A DNA stretch of 12,161 nt, from positions 1 through 12,161 of the forward strand of contig WREE01000049.1 in the NCBI GenBank assembly GCA_009779515.1. Reading direction: 5' to 3'. Positions 6,302 through 12,161 of the stretch are shown in pieces. How positions within the stretch are numbered: position 1 is the first letter of the stretch; each line of letters opens with the position of its first letter. The stretch is from Symbiobacteriaceae bacterium (GTDB lineage Bacteria; Bacillota; JAAYKD01; WRDA01). The position numbers and the translations under genes were made by a program. Under the pieces are notes generated by a model. That model did not search any database. It saw only the letters and a list, made by a program, of their open reading frames with translations, and had not been told where the DNA came from.

Positions 6302-7057
6302 TTGTCTCAGGAATATAAGCTGTGTTTAACCATTCAGTACGACGGCTCGGTCTTTCACGGCTGGCAGCGACAGAAGGGGCTTGCCACCGTCCAGGAAACT
6401 TTGGAACGTGCAATTAATAAACTAACCAAAATGCCCTGCACCCTGGAGGGAGCAGGGCGTACTGATGCTGGTGTCCACGCTTTAGGGCAGCGTGCCCACT
6501 TAACCACGAGCTCACCTATCCCGCTGGATAAATGGTGTCTGGCGCTAAACTCCCTGCTGCCGGCAGCAGTTCGGGTGGTAGCCGTACAGGAGGTAGACCC
6601 AGCATGGCATGCTCGCTTTACCCCCCACTTTAAGCATTACCGCTATACTATTGATACCGCATCTATCCCTTCGCCTTTAGGCAGGCTTTACCGCTGGCAG
6701 CGCCGGGGAGAGCTTTCTTGGGAGCTGCTAAACCAAAGTGCTCTTTTGGTTGTTGGTGAACACAACTTTAAAGCCTTTTGTGCCAGCGGCAGTAAAGTGC
6801 AAAACTTCGTGCGCACCATTAGTCATTCCGGTTGGGAAGCAGAGGAGGAGTTACTCCACTATAATATTGTCGGTAACGGTTTTCTTTTTAATATGGTGCG
6901 CCTTTTGGTTGGAGCTATGTGCGACATCGCCAGCGATAAATGGCGCCTGGAGGATATGGCTTTAGCCTTGGCACGAGGAGAGCGCCAGGGAACTATCTTC
7001 TGTGCCCCTCCCCAGGGTTTGTGTTTACAGGGAATTATTTATGAGAATATTTCGTAA
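6302..7057 (+). CDS. truA: tRNA pseudouridine(38-40) synthase TruA
   Basis: TruA isomerises uridines 38, 39 and 40 in the anticodon arm of many tRNAs in the cytoplasm. The family start LTIQYDGSVFHGWQRQ is at residues 9-24. The catalytic aspartate is D55 in GAGRTDAGVHALGQ. Later blocks HYRYTI, GEHNFKAFCASGS and the GNGFLFNMVRLLVGAM segment are also diagnostic. The length (251) is normal. The TTG start is supported by an AGGAGGA site at 6290-6296 with 5-nt spacing, the strongest one in the window. In many Firmicutes truA sits between ecfT and rplM, as here, although the hairpin-filled gap separates it from ecfT. Confidence 0.96.
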   Translation: MSQEYKLCLTIQYDGSVFHGWQRQKGLATVQETLERAINKLTKMPCTLEGAGRTDAGVHALGQRAHLTTSSPIPLDKWCLALNSLLPAAVRVVAVQEVDPAWHARFTPHFKHYRYTIDTASIPSPLGRLYRWQRRGELSWELLNQSALLVVGEHNFKAFCASGSKVQNFVRTISHSGWEAEEELLHYNIVGNGFLFNMVRLLVGAMCDIASDKWRLEDMALALARGERQGTIFCAPPQGLCLQGIIYENIS

Positions 7058-7061
7058 ACCC

Positions 7062-7090
7062 TTGACAGCCGCCCACAATCTGTCTAAAAT
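7062..7090 (+). promoter_or_regulatory. Sigma-A promoter for rplM-rpsI
   Basis: The -35 box TTGACA (7062-7067) and -10 box TAAAAT (7085-7090) are separated by exactly 17 bp. The start of transcription is predicted near 7096-7098, which leaves a leader of about 190 nt. It begins 5 bp after the truA stop, so the ribosomal protein genes are at least partly transcribed independently of truA. Confidence 0.88.
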
Positions 7091-7096
7091 GTCTAC

Positions 7097-7290
7097 GTCA
7101 TGCCGTCCGCTTATCGACCCGATCGTAAGAGACGCATATAGCTTGTATCTTTAAAGTCGGCACTACTCCCTCGCGCCTGGTGAACGCGAGACGTTGGCAG
7201 TGCTCGTTTAGACCAGGTGTTGTTAATTAAATACTCGGGTAATCTTCGGCAATCGTAGATGGATCGGAGTATGCGAAAGGAAGATAAACT
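7097..7290 (+). promoter_or_regulatory. Structured mRNA leader of rplM, candidate autoregulatory element
   Basis: The leader contains several complementary segments. CTCGCG (7170-7175) pairs with CGCGAG (7185-7190). Its loop bases CCTGGT (7176-7181) are complementary to ACCAGG (7212-7217), allowing a pseudoknot. GCACT (7160-7164) with AGTGC (7199-7203) could enclose that hairpin. Next to the ribosome site, ATACTC (7231-7236) pairs with GAGTAT (7267-7272). There is no terminator-like T tract before rplM and no T-box motif, so control would more likely act on translation. L13 leaders are known in Firmicutes, but I cannot match this sequence to that family by eye. The ribosome site is AAAGGA at 7276-7281. 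Confidence 0.5.
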
Positions 7291-7737
7291 GTGCGAACCA
7301 CATATATAGCCAAGCCTGCCGAGGTGGAAGAAAAATGGTGGGTTATTGACGCTGAAGGTCAAGTGTTAGGTCGGGTTGCCGCCGAGGTGGCAGCTATCCT
7401 TAGAGGGAAACACAAACCTACTTTTACCCCCCATGTCAACTGCGGTGACCATGTTATCATCGTCAACGCCGATAAAGTGGTCATTACCGGCAGAAAGTTA
7501 GACCAGAAGTTCCATCAGCGCTACTCTTACTATCCCGGCGGTTTAAAGCAAACCAGTTACCGCATTCTCATGCAAACTCACCCTACCCGGGCTTTAGAGT
7601 CGGCCATTAAGGGAATGCTTCCCCACACCCGTTTGGGGCGCTTGATGATGAAAAAGTGCCGCATTTATGCGTCACCCACTCATCCCCATCAGGCTCAGAT
7701 GCCCGAACCGCGGCAAATCCGCCAGAAGGCTAAATAA
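7291..7737 (+). CDS. rplM: 50S ribosomal protein L13
   Basis: L13 is an early-assembling protein of the large ribosomal subunit. Diagnostic stretches are KWWVIDAEGQVLGRVAAEVA (15-34), LRGKHKPTFTPHVNCGDHV (37-55), NADKVVITGRK and the block HTRLGRLMMKKCRIYA. The length (148) is typical. It starts with GTG, 9 nt after AAAGGA, and is preceded by its own promoter and a long leader. rpsI follows 20 bp after the stop, the universal rplM-rpsI pairing. Confidence 0.98.
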   Translation: MRTTYIAKPAEVEEKWWVIDAEGQVLGRVAAEVAAILRGKHKPTFTPHVNCGDHVIIVNADKVVITGRKLDQKFHQRYSYYPGGLKQTSYRILMQTHPTRALESAIKGMLPHTRLGRLMMKKCRIYASPTHPHQAQMPEPRQIRQKAK

Positions 7738-7757
7738 CGGAGGGAGATAAAATAAGC

Positions 7758-8156
7758 ATGGCGACATATAAATTACGCAACTATGGTACCGGACGACGTA
7801 AGTCCTCAGTAGCTCGGGTACGTTTGTTGCCGGGCAGCGGCAAAATTATTATTAACGGGCGGGATATCGAAGATTATTTTGGCTTAGCCACCTTAAAACT
7901 TATCGTGCGGCAACCGTTAGTGCTAACTGAAACCCAGGGCAAGTTCGACATCCTTTGTCGCGTCCACGGTGGTGGCATTTCCGGGCAAGCCGGTGCCATT
8001 CGCCACGGTATTGCCAGGGCTCTGCTCACGGTGGATGCCGAAATGCGCCCTGCCTTAAAAAAGGCAGGCTTTCTTACCCGAGACCCCCGCATGAAGGAAC
8101 GCAAAAAGTACGGTCTCAAAGCTGCTCGTCGCGCCCCGCAGTTCTCGAAACGATAA
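7758..8156 (+). CDS. rpsI: 30S ribosomal protein S9
   Basis: S9 belongs to the small-subunit head; its C-terminal tail reaches the P-site tRNA. The N-terminal GTGRRKSSVARVRLLPGSGK, the central HGGGISGQAGAIRHGIARAL and the terminal KKYGLKAARRAPQFSKR with the invariant SKR end are all present. The length (132) is standard. A GGAGGGAG site precedes the ATG with rather long spacing (about 11 nt). The gene ends 11 bp before the terminator that closes the + strand unit. A perfect 8-bp hairpin (8049-8068) lies inside the coding sequence. Confidence 0.98.
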   Translation: MATYKLRNYGTGRRKSSVARVRLLPGSGKIIINGRDIEDYFGLATLKLIVRQPLVLTETQGKFDILCRVHGGGISGQAGAIRHGIARALLTVDAEMRPALKKAGFLTRDPRMKERKKYGLKAARRAPQFSKR

Positions 8157-8167
8157 TTTCAACCTCG

Positions 8168-8196
8168 AAAAAAGCCGCTATGCAGCGGCTTTTTTT
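8168..8196 (+). terminator. Bidirectional intrinsic terminator after rpsI
   Basis: GCCGCT (8174-8179) and AGCGGC (8184-8189) form a GC-rich stem with loop ATGC, flanked by six A on the left and seven T on the right. It should stop rpsI transcripts on the + strand. Read on the - strand the same sequence has a T tract too, so it can also end the converging MFS transcript. The 117 bases between it and the MFS stop contain no gene that I can see. Confidence 0.92.
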
Positions 8197-8313
8197 ACGT
8201 ACCCAGACTGTAGAAAAACCGGTTTCGGGTTCTTTGTTTCCTACCTAACTTACCTTAAAGGGATAAAAGTAGCGGCTTTTTGGCGTACTTAAGTCGTTTA
8301 GTCGTGAGAGAGT

Positions 8314-9657
8314 TTACGATCTGCCGGCTAGGCGGCGACGGCGTCCCGTGTAGAACACCAGAGCCAACATAACTACCGCCACAAAACGGATACCGCTGGC
8401 GATGTAAAAGACGGGAGCGACGCTGAGGCCACCCCAGTATAGGTAAAGCTGCATACCGATCATGGGAAAAATAACTCCTGGGATGGAGATGCAGGTGTTA
8501 TAAAAGGCTAAATAGCTGGGGCGGTATGTTTCATTTTGAGCGCTATCGAGAATAATATTAAAAAAGCTAAGGCTATAAGTAGGTCCAACCAAGCCATCAA
8601 AAACCGCAATCGCCCAAAGGAACCACAGGTTGTCGGCGGAGACCTGAGCGTAGAGGAAAGGGAGGGGGGCATAACCGAGAACTCCCAGCAGAAAGGTGCC
8701 TTGGTTGCCCAACTTGGTAATAACTTTGGGGACTAAGCGGTAGTACAGCATACTGCTACAGGTGGAAATAATAGAGATGCGGGCAATTTGGGTGGAGCTT
8801 AAAAGAAGCTGCCTGCGGTAGAAAATAGTCCAAAGAGCAGAGCTAAAGCCAAACCCGATATGCATGATGACCAGGGAGAGGGTGAGTGCCACAAAACCTT
8901 TGTCTCGGATTACGGTTTTCATTCCCGCCCAGGGGGAAGTTTTAGCAGGAGCTGTGGTTACCTCCTCCAGGGATGCTACCGGAGGCTCTACCGGCTTTTC
9001 CTTAAGCCTACTAAGAAAAAAGAGGGAGATCATAAGGGCGACAAAACCGACCGAGAAAGACAAGGTGTAGTTGTAGGGATAGGGGATGAGGTCTAAGATG
9101 GAACCGGAGACCAGGAGGAAACATAAAGTTACCACGCTGGTTAGGAAGTTGCGGTCAGCGAAGACTTTGGCTCTTTCACGGGAGAGAAAAAGGCGCCCCA
9201 TCAGTTGCGTCCACATGGCGTTGACGACGACACCAGGGAAGTTGTTCAAGGTGACGAGGAGGATAAAAACCCAGGCTTTGTTCACACCGGAAATAGGCAG
9301 GTAAGGAATTAAGGCGTAAATAAGATAGTTAAGACGATGGACAAAAGCCCAACGCAGCAGCGAAGTTTTAATCTCCTGCAACCGCTCGGTAATCAGAGCC
9401 GAAGGAACTTGGGCTAATAAAGATACCAGAGAAGGCCAGGAAGTAAAAAAGCCAATCATAGTGTCGCTGGCGCCCAAGGACATAGCGTAAAGGGTCATAA
9501 AAGGTTGGGTTAAACCCACCATAATGGTATAAAGCATACCGTCGAGAACGCTAAACCAAGCGTTTTCGGCGGTATCTTTGTCAGCCAGGTAGTTTGTCAA
9601 CCAATAAAACGAGCGGTTACGGAAATGCCGCAACTTAGTCATCAGATACGGCGTCAC
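8314..9657 (-). CDS. Major facilitator superfamily (MFS) transporter, substrate unknown
   Basis: This is a 447-residue polytopic membrane protein with about 12 hydrophobic segments in two halves. A polar central loop near residues 218-245 (KEKPVEPPVASLEEVTTAPA) separates them, the usual MFS plan. The first half opens NAWFSVLDGMLYTIMVGLTQ and continues SLGASDTMIGFFTSWPSL, resembling uncharacterised MFS permeases. A basic tail (GRRRRLAG) fits a cytoplasmic C-terminus. The substrate cannot be inferred. It starts with GTG, overlapping the stop of the AI-2E-family gene as GTGA. The only ribosome site (GAGGAGGG, 9673-9680) is about 15 nt upstream, beyond a hairpin that includes the start codon. An ATG five codons in (9640-9642) has no ribosome site and is less likely. 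Confidence 0.85.
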   Translation of the reverse strand: MTPYLMTKLRHFRNRSFYWLTNYLADKDTAENAWFSVLDGMLYTIMVGLTQPFMTLYAMSLGASDTMIGFFTSWPSLVSLLAQVPSALITERLQEIKTSLLRWAFVHRLNYLIYALIPYLPISGVNKAWVFILLVTLNNFPGVVVNAMWTQLMGRLFLSRERAKVFADRNFLTSVVTLCFLLVSGSILDLIPYPYNYTLSFSVGFVALMISLFFLSRLKEKPVEPPVASLEEVTTAPAKTSPWAGMKTVIRDKGFVALTLSLVIMHIGFGFSSALWTIFYRRQLLLSSTQIARISIISTCSSMLYYRLVPKVITKLGNQGTFLLGVLGYAPLPFLYAQVSADNLWFLWAIAVFDGLVGPTYSLSFFNIILDSAQNETYRPSYLAFYNTCISIPGVIFPMIGMQLYLYWGGLSVAPVFYIASGIRFVAVVMLALVFYTGRRRRLAGRS

Positions 9658-9671
9658 TGGTTCAGTGACGC
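9651..9671 (-). promoter_or_regulatory. Hairpin at the MFS start codon / AI-2E gene stop
   Basis: GCGTCACTG and CAGTGACGC form a perfect 9-bp inverted repeat with a 3-base loop. On the mRNA the downstream arm contains the GTGA that is both the MFS start and the stop of the preceding gene. The ribosome site lies just upstream of the hairpin. The structure should hide the start until a ribosome finishing the upstream gene melts it, which suggests translational coupling (inference). Confidence 0.6.
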
Positions 9672-10814
9672 GCCCTCCTCTCGGTTAAGGTTGGCTGGAG
9701 CTTTTTTCTTTTTTGCTTCGTGAGCCAAGATAAAGCGGTTAGCCAACTCAAAGATTATGGTCATGACCGGGGGTCCGATAAACAACCCTACTCCTCCCAG
9801 GAGGCCTCCACCTAGGATGATGCTCACTAGAACCCAAAGAGAGGGGAGACCTAAAGCACTGCCGGAGATTTGCGGACCAATGATGTTTCCTTCCACCTGC
9901 TGCACTACGACGTGGACTACCACAAACAGGAACGCTTTGTCGGGGTCGATGACGGCGATGAGAAAAAAGCAAGGGAAGGTAGCTAGAATAGGACCGATGA
10001 CGGGAATCAGATTGGTCAGAGCGGTGACCGTAGCTACCAGATTCACGTAGGGAGCGCCAATTAAGAGCATGGAGGCGATCATCATGAAGTAGATAATGAA
10101 AGACTCCAGCACTCTAACGTAGATATAGTTGTTAAAGCTTTGGGCTACCAGTTGTCCAATTTCGGTGAAAGTAGAGATACGAGAGGAATCGGAGTAGATA
10201 CCCACCAAGCGGGTGATCTGCTCCTTTAAGATGTCGCGGCTGGCGAGGAGATGAACTGAGATGATTAAGCCAATGGCAATATCCATCACCGCTGAAGTTA
10301 TGCGGGTTATACGGGAGATGAGGATGGGGAGGATATCGGTGACCCACTGGATCATTTGGGTTGCCCAGGCTGAGAGAGCACTTTGTAACTCGACCCAGAA
10401 AATATCGGTGAGCTGGTAGTAATCCAGAAGCCCGTTAATATAGGAAGTAAAACTGGCACTTAACTCCGGGGCTCGCTGACGCAGGAGTAGAAAGCTGGCG
10501 CCTAGTTCCGGGATCATCACGGCAAAAAAAGCGTAAATGATGAGAAAAGTAATGCCTAAAGATATGGTAATGGCGAGAGGACGCTGCAGTAAACGGAGCC
10601 TGGGGTGGCGCGCCATCCCTTTTAAGGGGTAGCGCTCCAGGGCGTCCATGACGAAGCTAAGTAGGTAAGCCATGACGAGACCGTAGGTGATGGGGTTGAG
10701 GATGCGCCAAAAAGCCGAAGCTGCGGAGACGATGCGGTCGTAGTTGAGAACTGCCACTCCCAGAGCCACACCGTAGGTCACCAATAATGCCCACTGCCTT
10801 AGCTTTGCCACCAT
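9654..10814 (-). CDS. AI-2E family (PerM-like) transporter
   Basis: This 386-residue membrane protein belongs to the AI-2E/PerM family (PF01594), whose members have been linked to signal export, sodium/proton exchange or other transport. The substrate here is unknown. Two hydrophobic segments near the N-terminus (about 8-25 and 38-56) and a third near 80-102 are followed by a long amphipathic region of about 105-165. The conserved second half contains NLIPVIGPILATFPCFFLI, VQQVEGNIIGPQI and LPSLWVLVSIILGGGLLGGVGLFIGPPV, the family signature. It ends in a charged tail (AKKKKAPANLNREEG). The ATG is preceded by AGGTGG. It lies 69 bp after the threonine dehydrogenase gene and overlaps the MFS gene by 4 bp, so the two membrane proteins are probably made together. 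Confidence 0.9.
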   Translation of the reverse strand: MVAKLRQWALLVTYGVALGVAVLNYDRIVSAASAFWRILNPITYGLVMAYLLSFVMDALERYPLKGMARHPRLRLLQRPLAITISLGITFLIIYAFFAVMIPELGASFLLLRQRAPELSASFTSYINGLLDYYQLTDIFWVELQSALSAWATQMIQWVTDILPILISRITRITSAVMDIAIGLIISVHLLASRDILKEQITRLVGIYSDSSRISTFTEIGQLVAQSFNNYIYVRVLESFIIYFMMIASMLLIGAPYVNLVATVTALTNLIPVIGPILATFPCFFLIAVIDPDKAFLFVVVHVVVQQVEGNIIGPQISGSALGLPSLWVLVSIILGGGLLGGVGLFIGPPVMTIIFELANRFILAHEAKKKKAPANLNREEGASLNQ

Positions 10815-10883
10815 TCCACCACCTTTGTTATCATGACTGGCAAATTTAACCTAAGTCCCATGGACGGTCGGGAGCAGCTATCT

Positions 10884-11828
10884 TTAGAGCTTACCTTTGA
10901 GTTTAGCTAACATATCGGAAGTCATACTGGCTAAGTCATACTGGGGGTTCCAGCCCCATTCGGCGCGGGCTGCGCTATCGTCCAAACTGTCCGGCCAGGA
11001 GTTGGCAATGCCTTGCCGCACCGGGTCTATTTGGTAATCTATGGTGAAGGCAGGAATGTGTTTGCGTATCTCTGCCGCCAGCATTTCCGGTTCGAAAGAC
11101 ATGGCAGTCACGTTGAAAGCGTTACGGTGAGTAAGTTTATGGGGATCAGCTTCCATAAGGTTGATAATGGCAGCGATAGCATCGGGCATGTACATCATAT
11201 CCATGTAGGTGCCGGCGTCAATATAACTGGTATATTTTCCCTGGCGCAGAGCTTCGTAGTAGATATGCACGGCGTAGTCAGTGGTGCCCCCGCCAGGGAG
11301 GGTCTCGTAGGAGATAAGTCCCGGGAAACGTACCCCTCGGGTATCCACACCGTATTTAAGGAAGTAGTAGTCGCAGAGCAGCTCCCCCGCTACTTTGGTA
11401 ACTCCATACATGGTGGTGGGGCGCTGGATGGTATCCTGGGGAGTAAGTTGCACCGGGGTTCCGGGACCAAAAGCAGCAATAGAGCTGGGGGTAAAGAAAG
11501 CAGCTTTGGCCTCCCGGGCTACTTCCAGAGCATTGAATAGCCCGCCCATGTTGATCTCCCAAGCCAAAGTAGGACGAGCTTCTCCTACCGCCGAGAGAAG
11601 GGCGGCTAAATGCACCATGTGGGTGACACCGTGACGTTGCACCGCAGCAGCTATTGCCTGAGGATCCATGACATCCAGACGTTCGTAGACCCCTTCAGCT
11701 ATTTCCCCCGGGGGACACTCCTCTTTGATGTCGCTGCAGACTACATTGGCAGTTCCGTAGCGGTGGCGCATGGCGAGGGTAAGCTCGCTGCCAATTTGCC
11801 CCAAAGCACCGGTAATTAGTACTTTCAT
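10884..11828 (-). CDS. L-threonine 3-dehydrogenase, short-chain (SDR, epimerase-like) type
   Basis: This enzyme oxidises L-threonine with NAD+ to 2-amino-3-oxobutanoate, which 2-amino-3-ketobutyrate CoA ligase splits into glycine and acetyl-CoA. The Rossmann motif GALGQIG is at residues 7-13, with D33 positioned to bind the NAD ribose. A serine of TPSSIAAFG (115 or 116), Y141 and K145 (YGVTK) form the SDR catalytic set. The stretches RFPGLISYETLPGGGTTDYA, DMMYMPDAI, FNVTAMSFEPE and DPVRQGIANSWPDSLDDS closely follow SDR-type threonine dehydrogenases (the animal and Flavobacterium kind). They distinguish it from plain UDP-galactose 4-epimerases and from the zinc-dependent bacterial Tdh. Length 314 is normal. 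The ATG has an AAGGAGG site 8-9 nt away. No ligase gene (kbl) is in the window. Confidence 0.88.
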   Translation of the reverse strand: MKVLITGALGQIGSELTLAMRHRYGTANVVCSDIKEECPPGEIAEGVYERLDVMDPQAIAAAVQRHGVTHMVHLAALLSAVGEARPTLAWEINMGGLFNALEVAREAKAAFFTPSSIAAFGPGTPVQLTPQDTIQRPTTMYGVTKVAGELLCDYYFLKYGVDTRGVRFPGLISYETLPGGGTTDYAVHIYYEALRQGKYTSYIDAGTYMDMMYMPDAIAAIINLMEADPHKLTHRNAFNVTAMSFEPEMLAAEIRKHIPAFTIDYQIDPVRQGIANSWPDSLDDSAARAEWGWNPQYDLASMTSDMLAKLKGKL

Positions 11829-11907
11829 CTTTCAGCCTCCTTATACTTTATGCGCTTTTTCTTAGTTTATATTACAGCTTTTCAGCCGTATTCCTGCTAG
11901 AGTTTGG

Positions 11908-11931
11908 AAAAAAGTGCGCGGCTTGTGGCAC
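11908..11931 (-). terminator. Possible weak terminator after the PASTA-domain gene
   Basis: On the - strand GTGC (11931-11928) can pair with GCAC (11917-11914), followed by six T (11913-11908). The stem is only 4 bp with a loop of about 10, so the call rests mainly on the T tract and the position between two same-strand genes. The rest of the 141-bp gap shows no clear promoter, only an AT-rich stretch (TAATATAAAC on the - strand) before the threonine dehydrogenase gene. Confidence 0.35.
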
Positions 11932-11969
11932 GATAGCCTTGCCTCAACCTTTGAGATAAAGGAGCACGA

Positions 11970-12161
11970 TCAGCGGTAGCTTACCCGGACTACCATACCT
12001 TTGCTGACCACACTACCTGCTTGGGGTTCCTGCTCATAGGCCACCCCGCTATCTCCCCGGTGTTGGGGGGTTAAGCCCAGTTGGCTGATTACCGAAGTTA
12101 CCTCTTGCATGGTTTTGTTGGTCAAATCGGGGACGACAATTAGCCCCTGGGCATGCTTTGC
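11970..12161 (-). CDS. C-terminal PASTA domain of a penicillin-binding protein or Ser/Thr kinase (partial)
   Basis: Only the last 63 residues are in the window; the gene runs off the right edge. They form one PASTA domain: LIVVPDLTNKTMQEVTSVIS, then QLGLTPQHRGDSGVAYEQEP, then QAGSVVSKGMVVRVSYR and a TGA stop at 11970-11972. PASTA domains bind peptidoglycan or beta-lactam-like ligands outside the cell. A protein ending in this domain is usually a class B penicillin-binding protein (SpoVD, or FtsI-like) or a PrkC-type kinase. The SGVAYEQEPQAGSVV pattern looks more like the terminal PASTA of SpoVD-like proteins, but the catalytic part is needed to decide. Confidence 0.85.
   Translation of the reverse strand, partial: AKHAQGLIVVPDLTNKTMQEVTSVISQLGLTPQHRGDSGVAYEQEPQAGSVVSKGMVVRVSYR

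Noticed and set aside
6114..6329. Small open frame through the hairpin cluster (71 residues)
   Set aside because: It is made of palindromic sequence, has no ribosome site and runs into the truA start; the hairpins explain it better.
7097..7290. T-box riboswitch upstream of rplM
   Set aside because: There is no T-box sequence (such as AGGGTGGNACCGCG) and no terminator before the gene.
7111..7362. Antisense open frame over the rplM leader
   Set aside because: It overlaps the start of rplM and has no supporting start signals; the leader is better read as structured RNA.
11013..11540. A 175-residue open frame antisense to the threonine dehydrogenase gene
   Set aside because: It mirrors a strongly conserved enzyme, has no ribosome site I would trust and its product resembles nothing known.
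10884..11828. UDP-glucose 4-epimerase
   Set aside because: The fold and catalytic motifs are shared, but the PGGGTTDYA and SWPDSLDDS stretches are those of SDR-type threonine dehydrogenase.

Overview
The window looks like ordinary chromosome from a Clostridia-type Firmicute. The evidence is the linked order ecfA1-ecfA2-ecfT-truA-rplM-rpsI, strong AGGAGG-type ribosome binding sites, many GTG and TTG starts, a consensus sigma-A promoter, and a PASTA-domain protein at the right edge. I cannot name the genus. No CRISPR array, tRNA, rRNA, transposase, phage gene or defence system is visible.

Layout: everything recognisable from the left edge to about 8.16 kb is on the + strand. It begins with radA (DNA recombination/repair), whose N-terminal zinc finger is cut off by an in-frame stop close to the window edge. 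Next come an archaeal-type, probably non-discriminating aspartyl-tRNA synthetase and a prohibitin-like SPFH membrane protein. The energising module of an ECF vitamin/metal transporter follows (two ATPases and EcfT, no S component in the window). A 212-bp gap packed with consecutive hairpins separates ecfT from truA. A near-perfect promoter and a roughly 190-nt structured leader then precede rplM-rpsI, which end at a strong bidirectional terminator.

From 8.31 kb to the right edge all genes are on the - strand and converge on rplM-rpsI. In transcription order they are the end of a PASTA-domain protein (partial, probably a penicillin-binding protein or Ser/Thr kinase), a short-chain-type L-threonine 3-dehydrogenase, an AI-2E/PerM-family membrane protein and a major facilitator superfamily (MFS) permease. 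The last two overlap as GTGA and are probably translationally coupled.

How they work together: the + strand mixes translation genes (aspartyl-tRNA synthetase, TruA, L13, S9) with RadA and the shared ECF core, which would power separately encoded S components for vitamin or metal uptake. The - strand genes could form one unit with threonine dehydrogenase, but the membrane proteins' substrates cannot be read from sequence. I see no clearly new multi-gene system. The best leads are the hairpin cluster upstream of truA, a terminator-like hairpin just inside ecfA1, the missing H-loop histidine in EcfA1, the possible pseudoknot in the rplM leader, and the lost or mis-sequenced RadA zinc finger.
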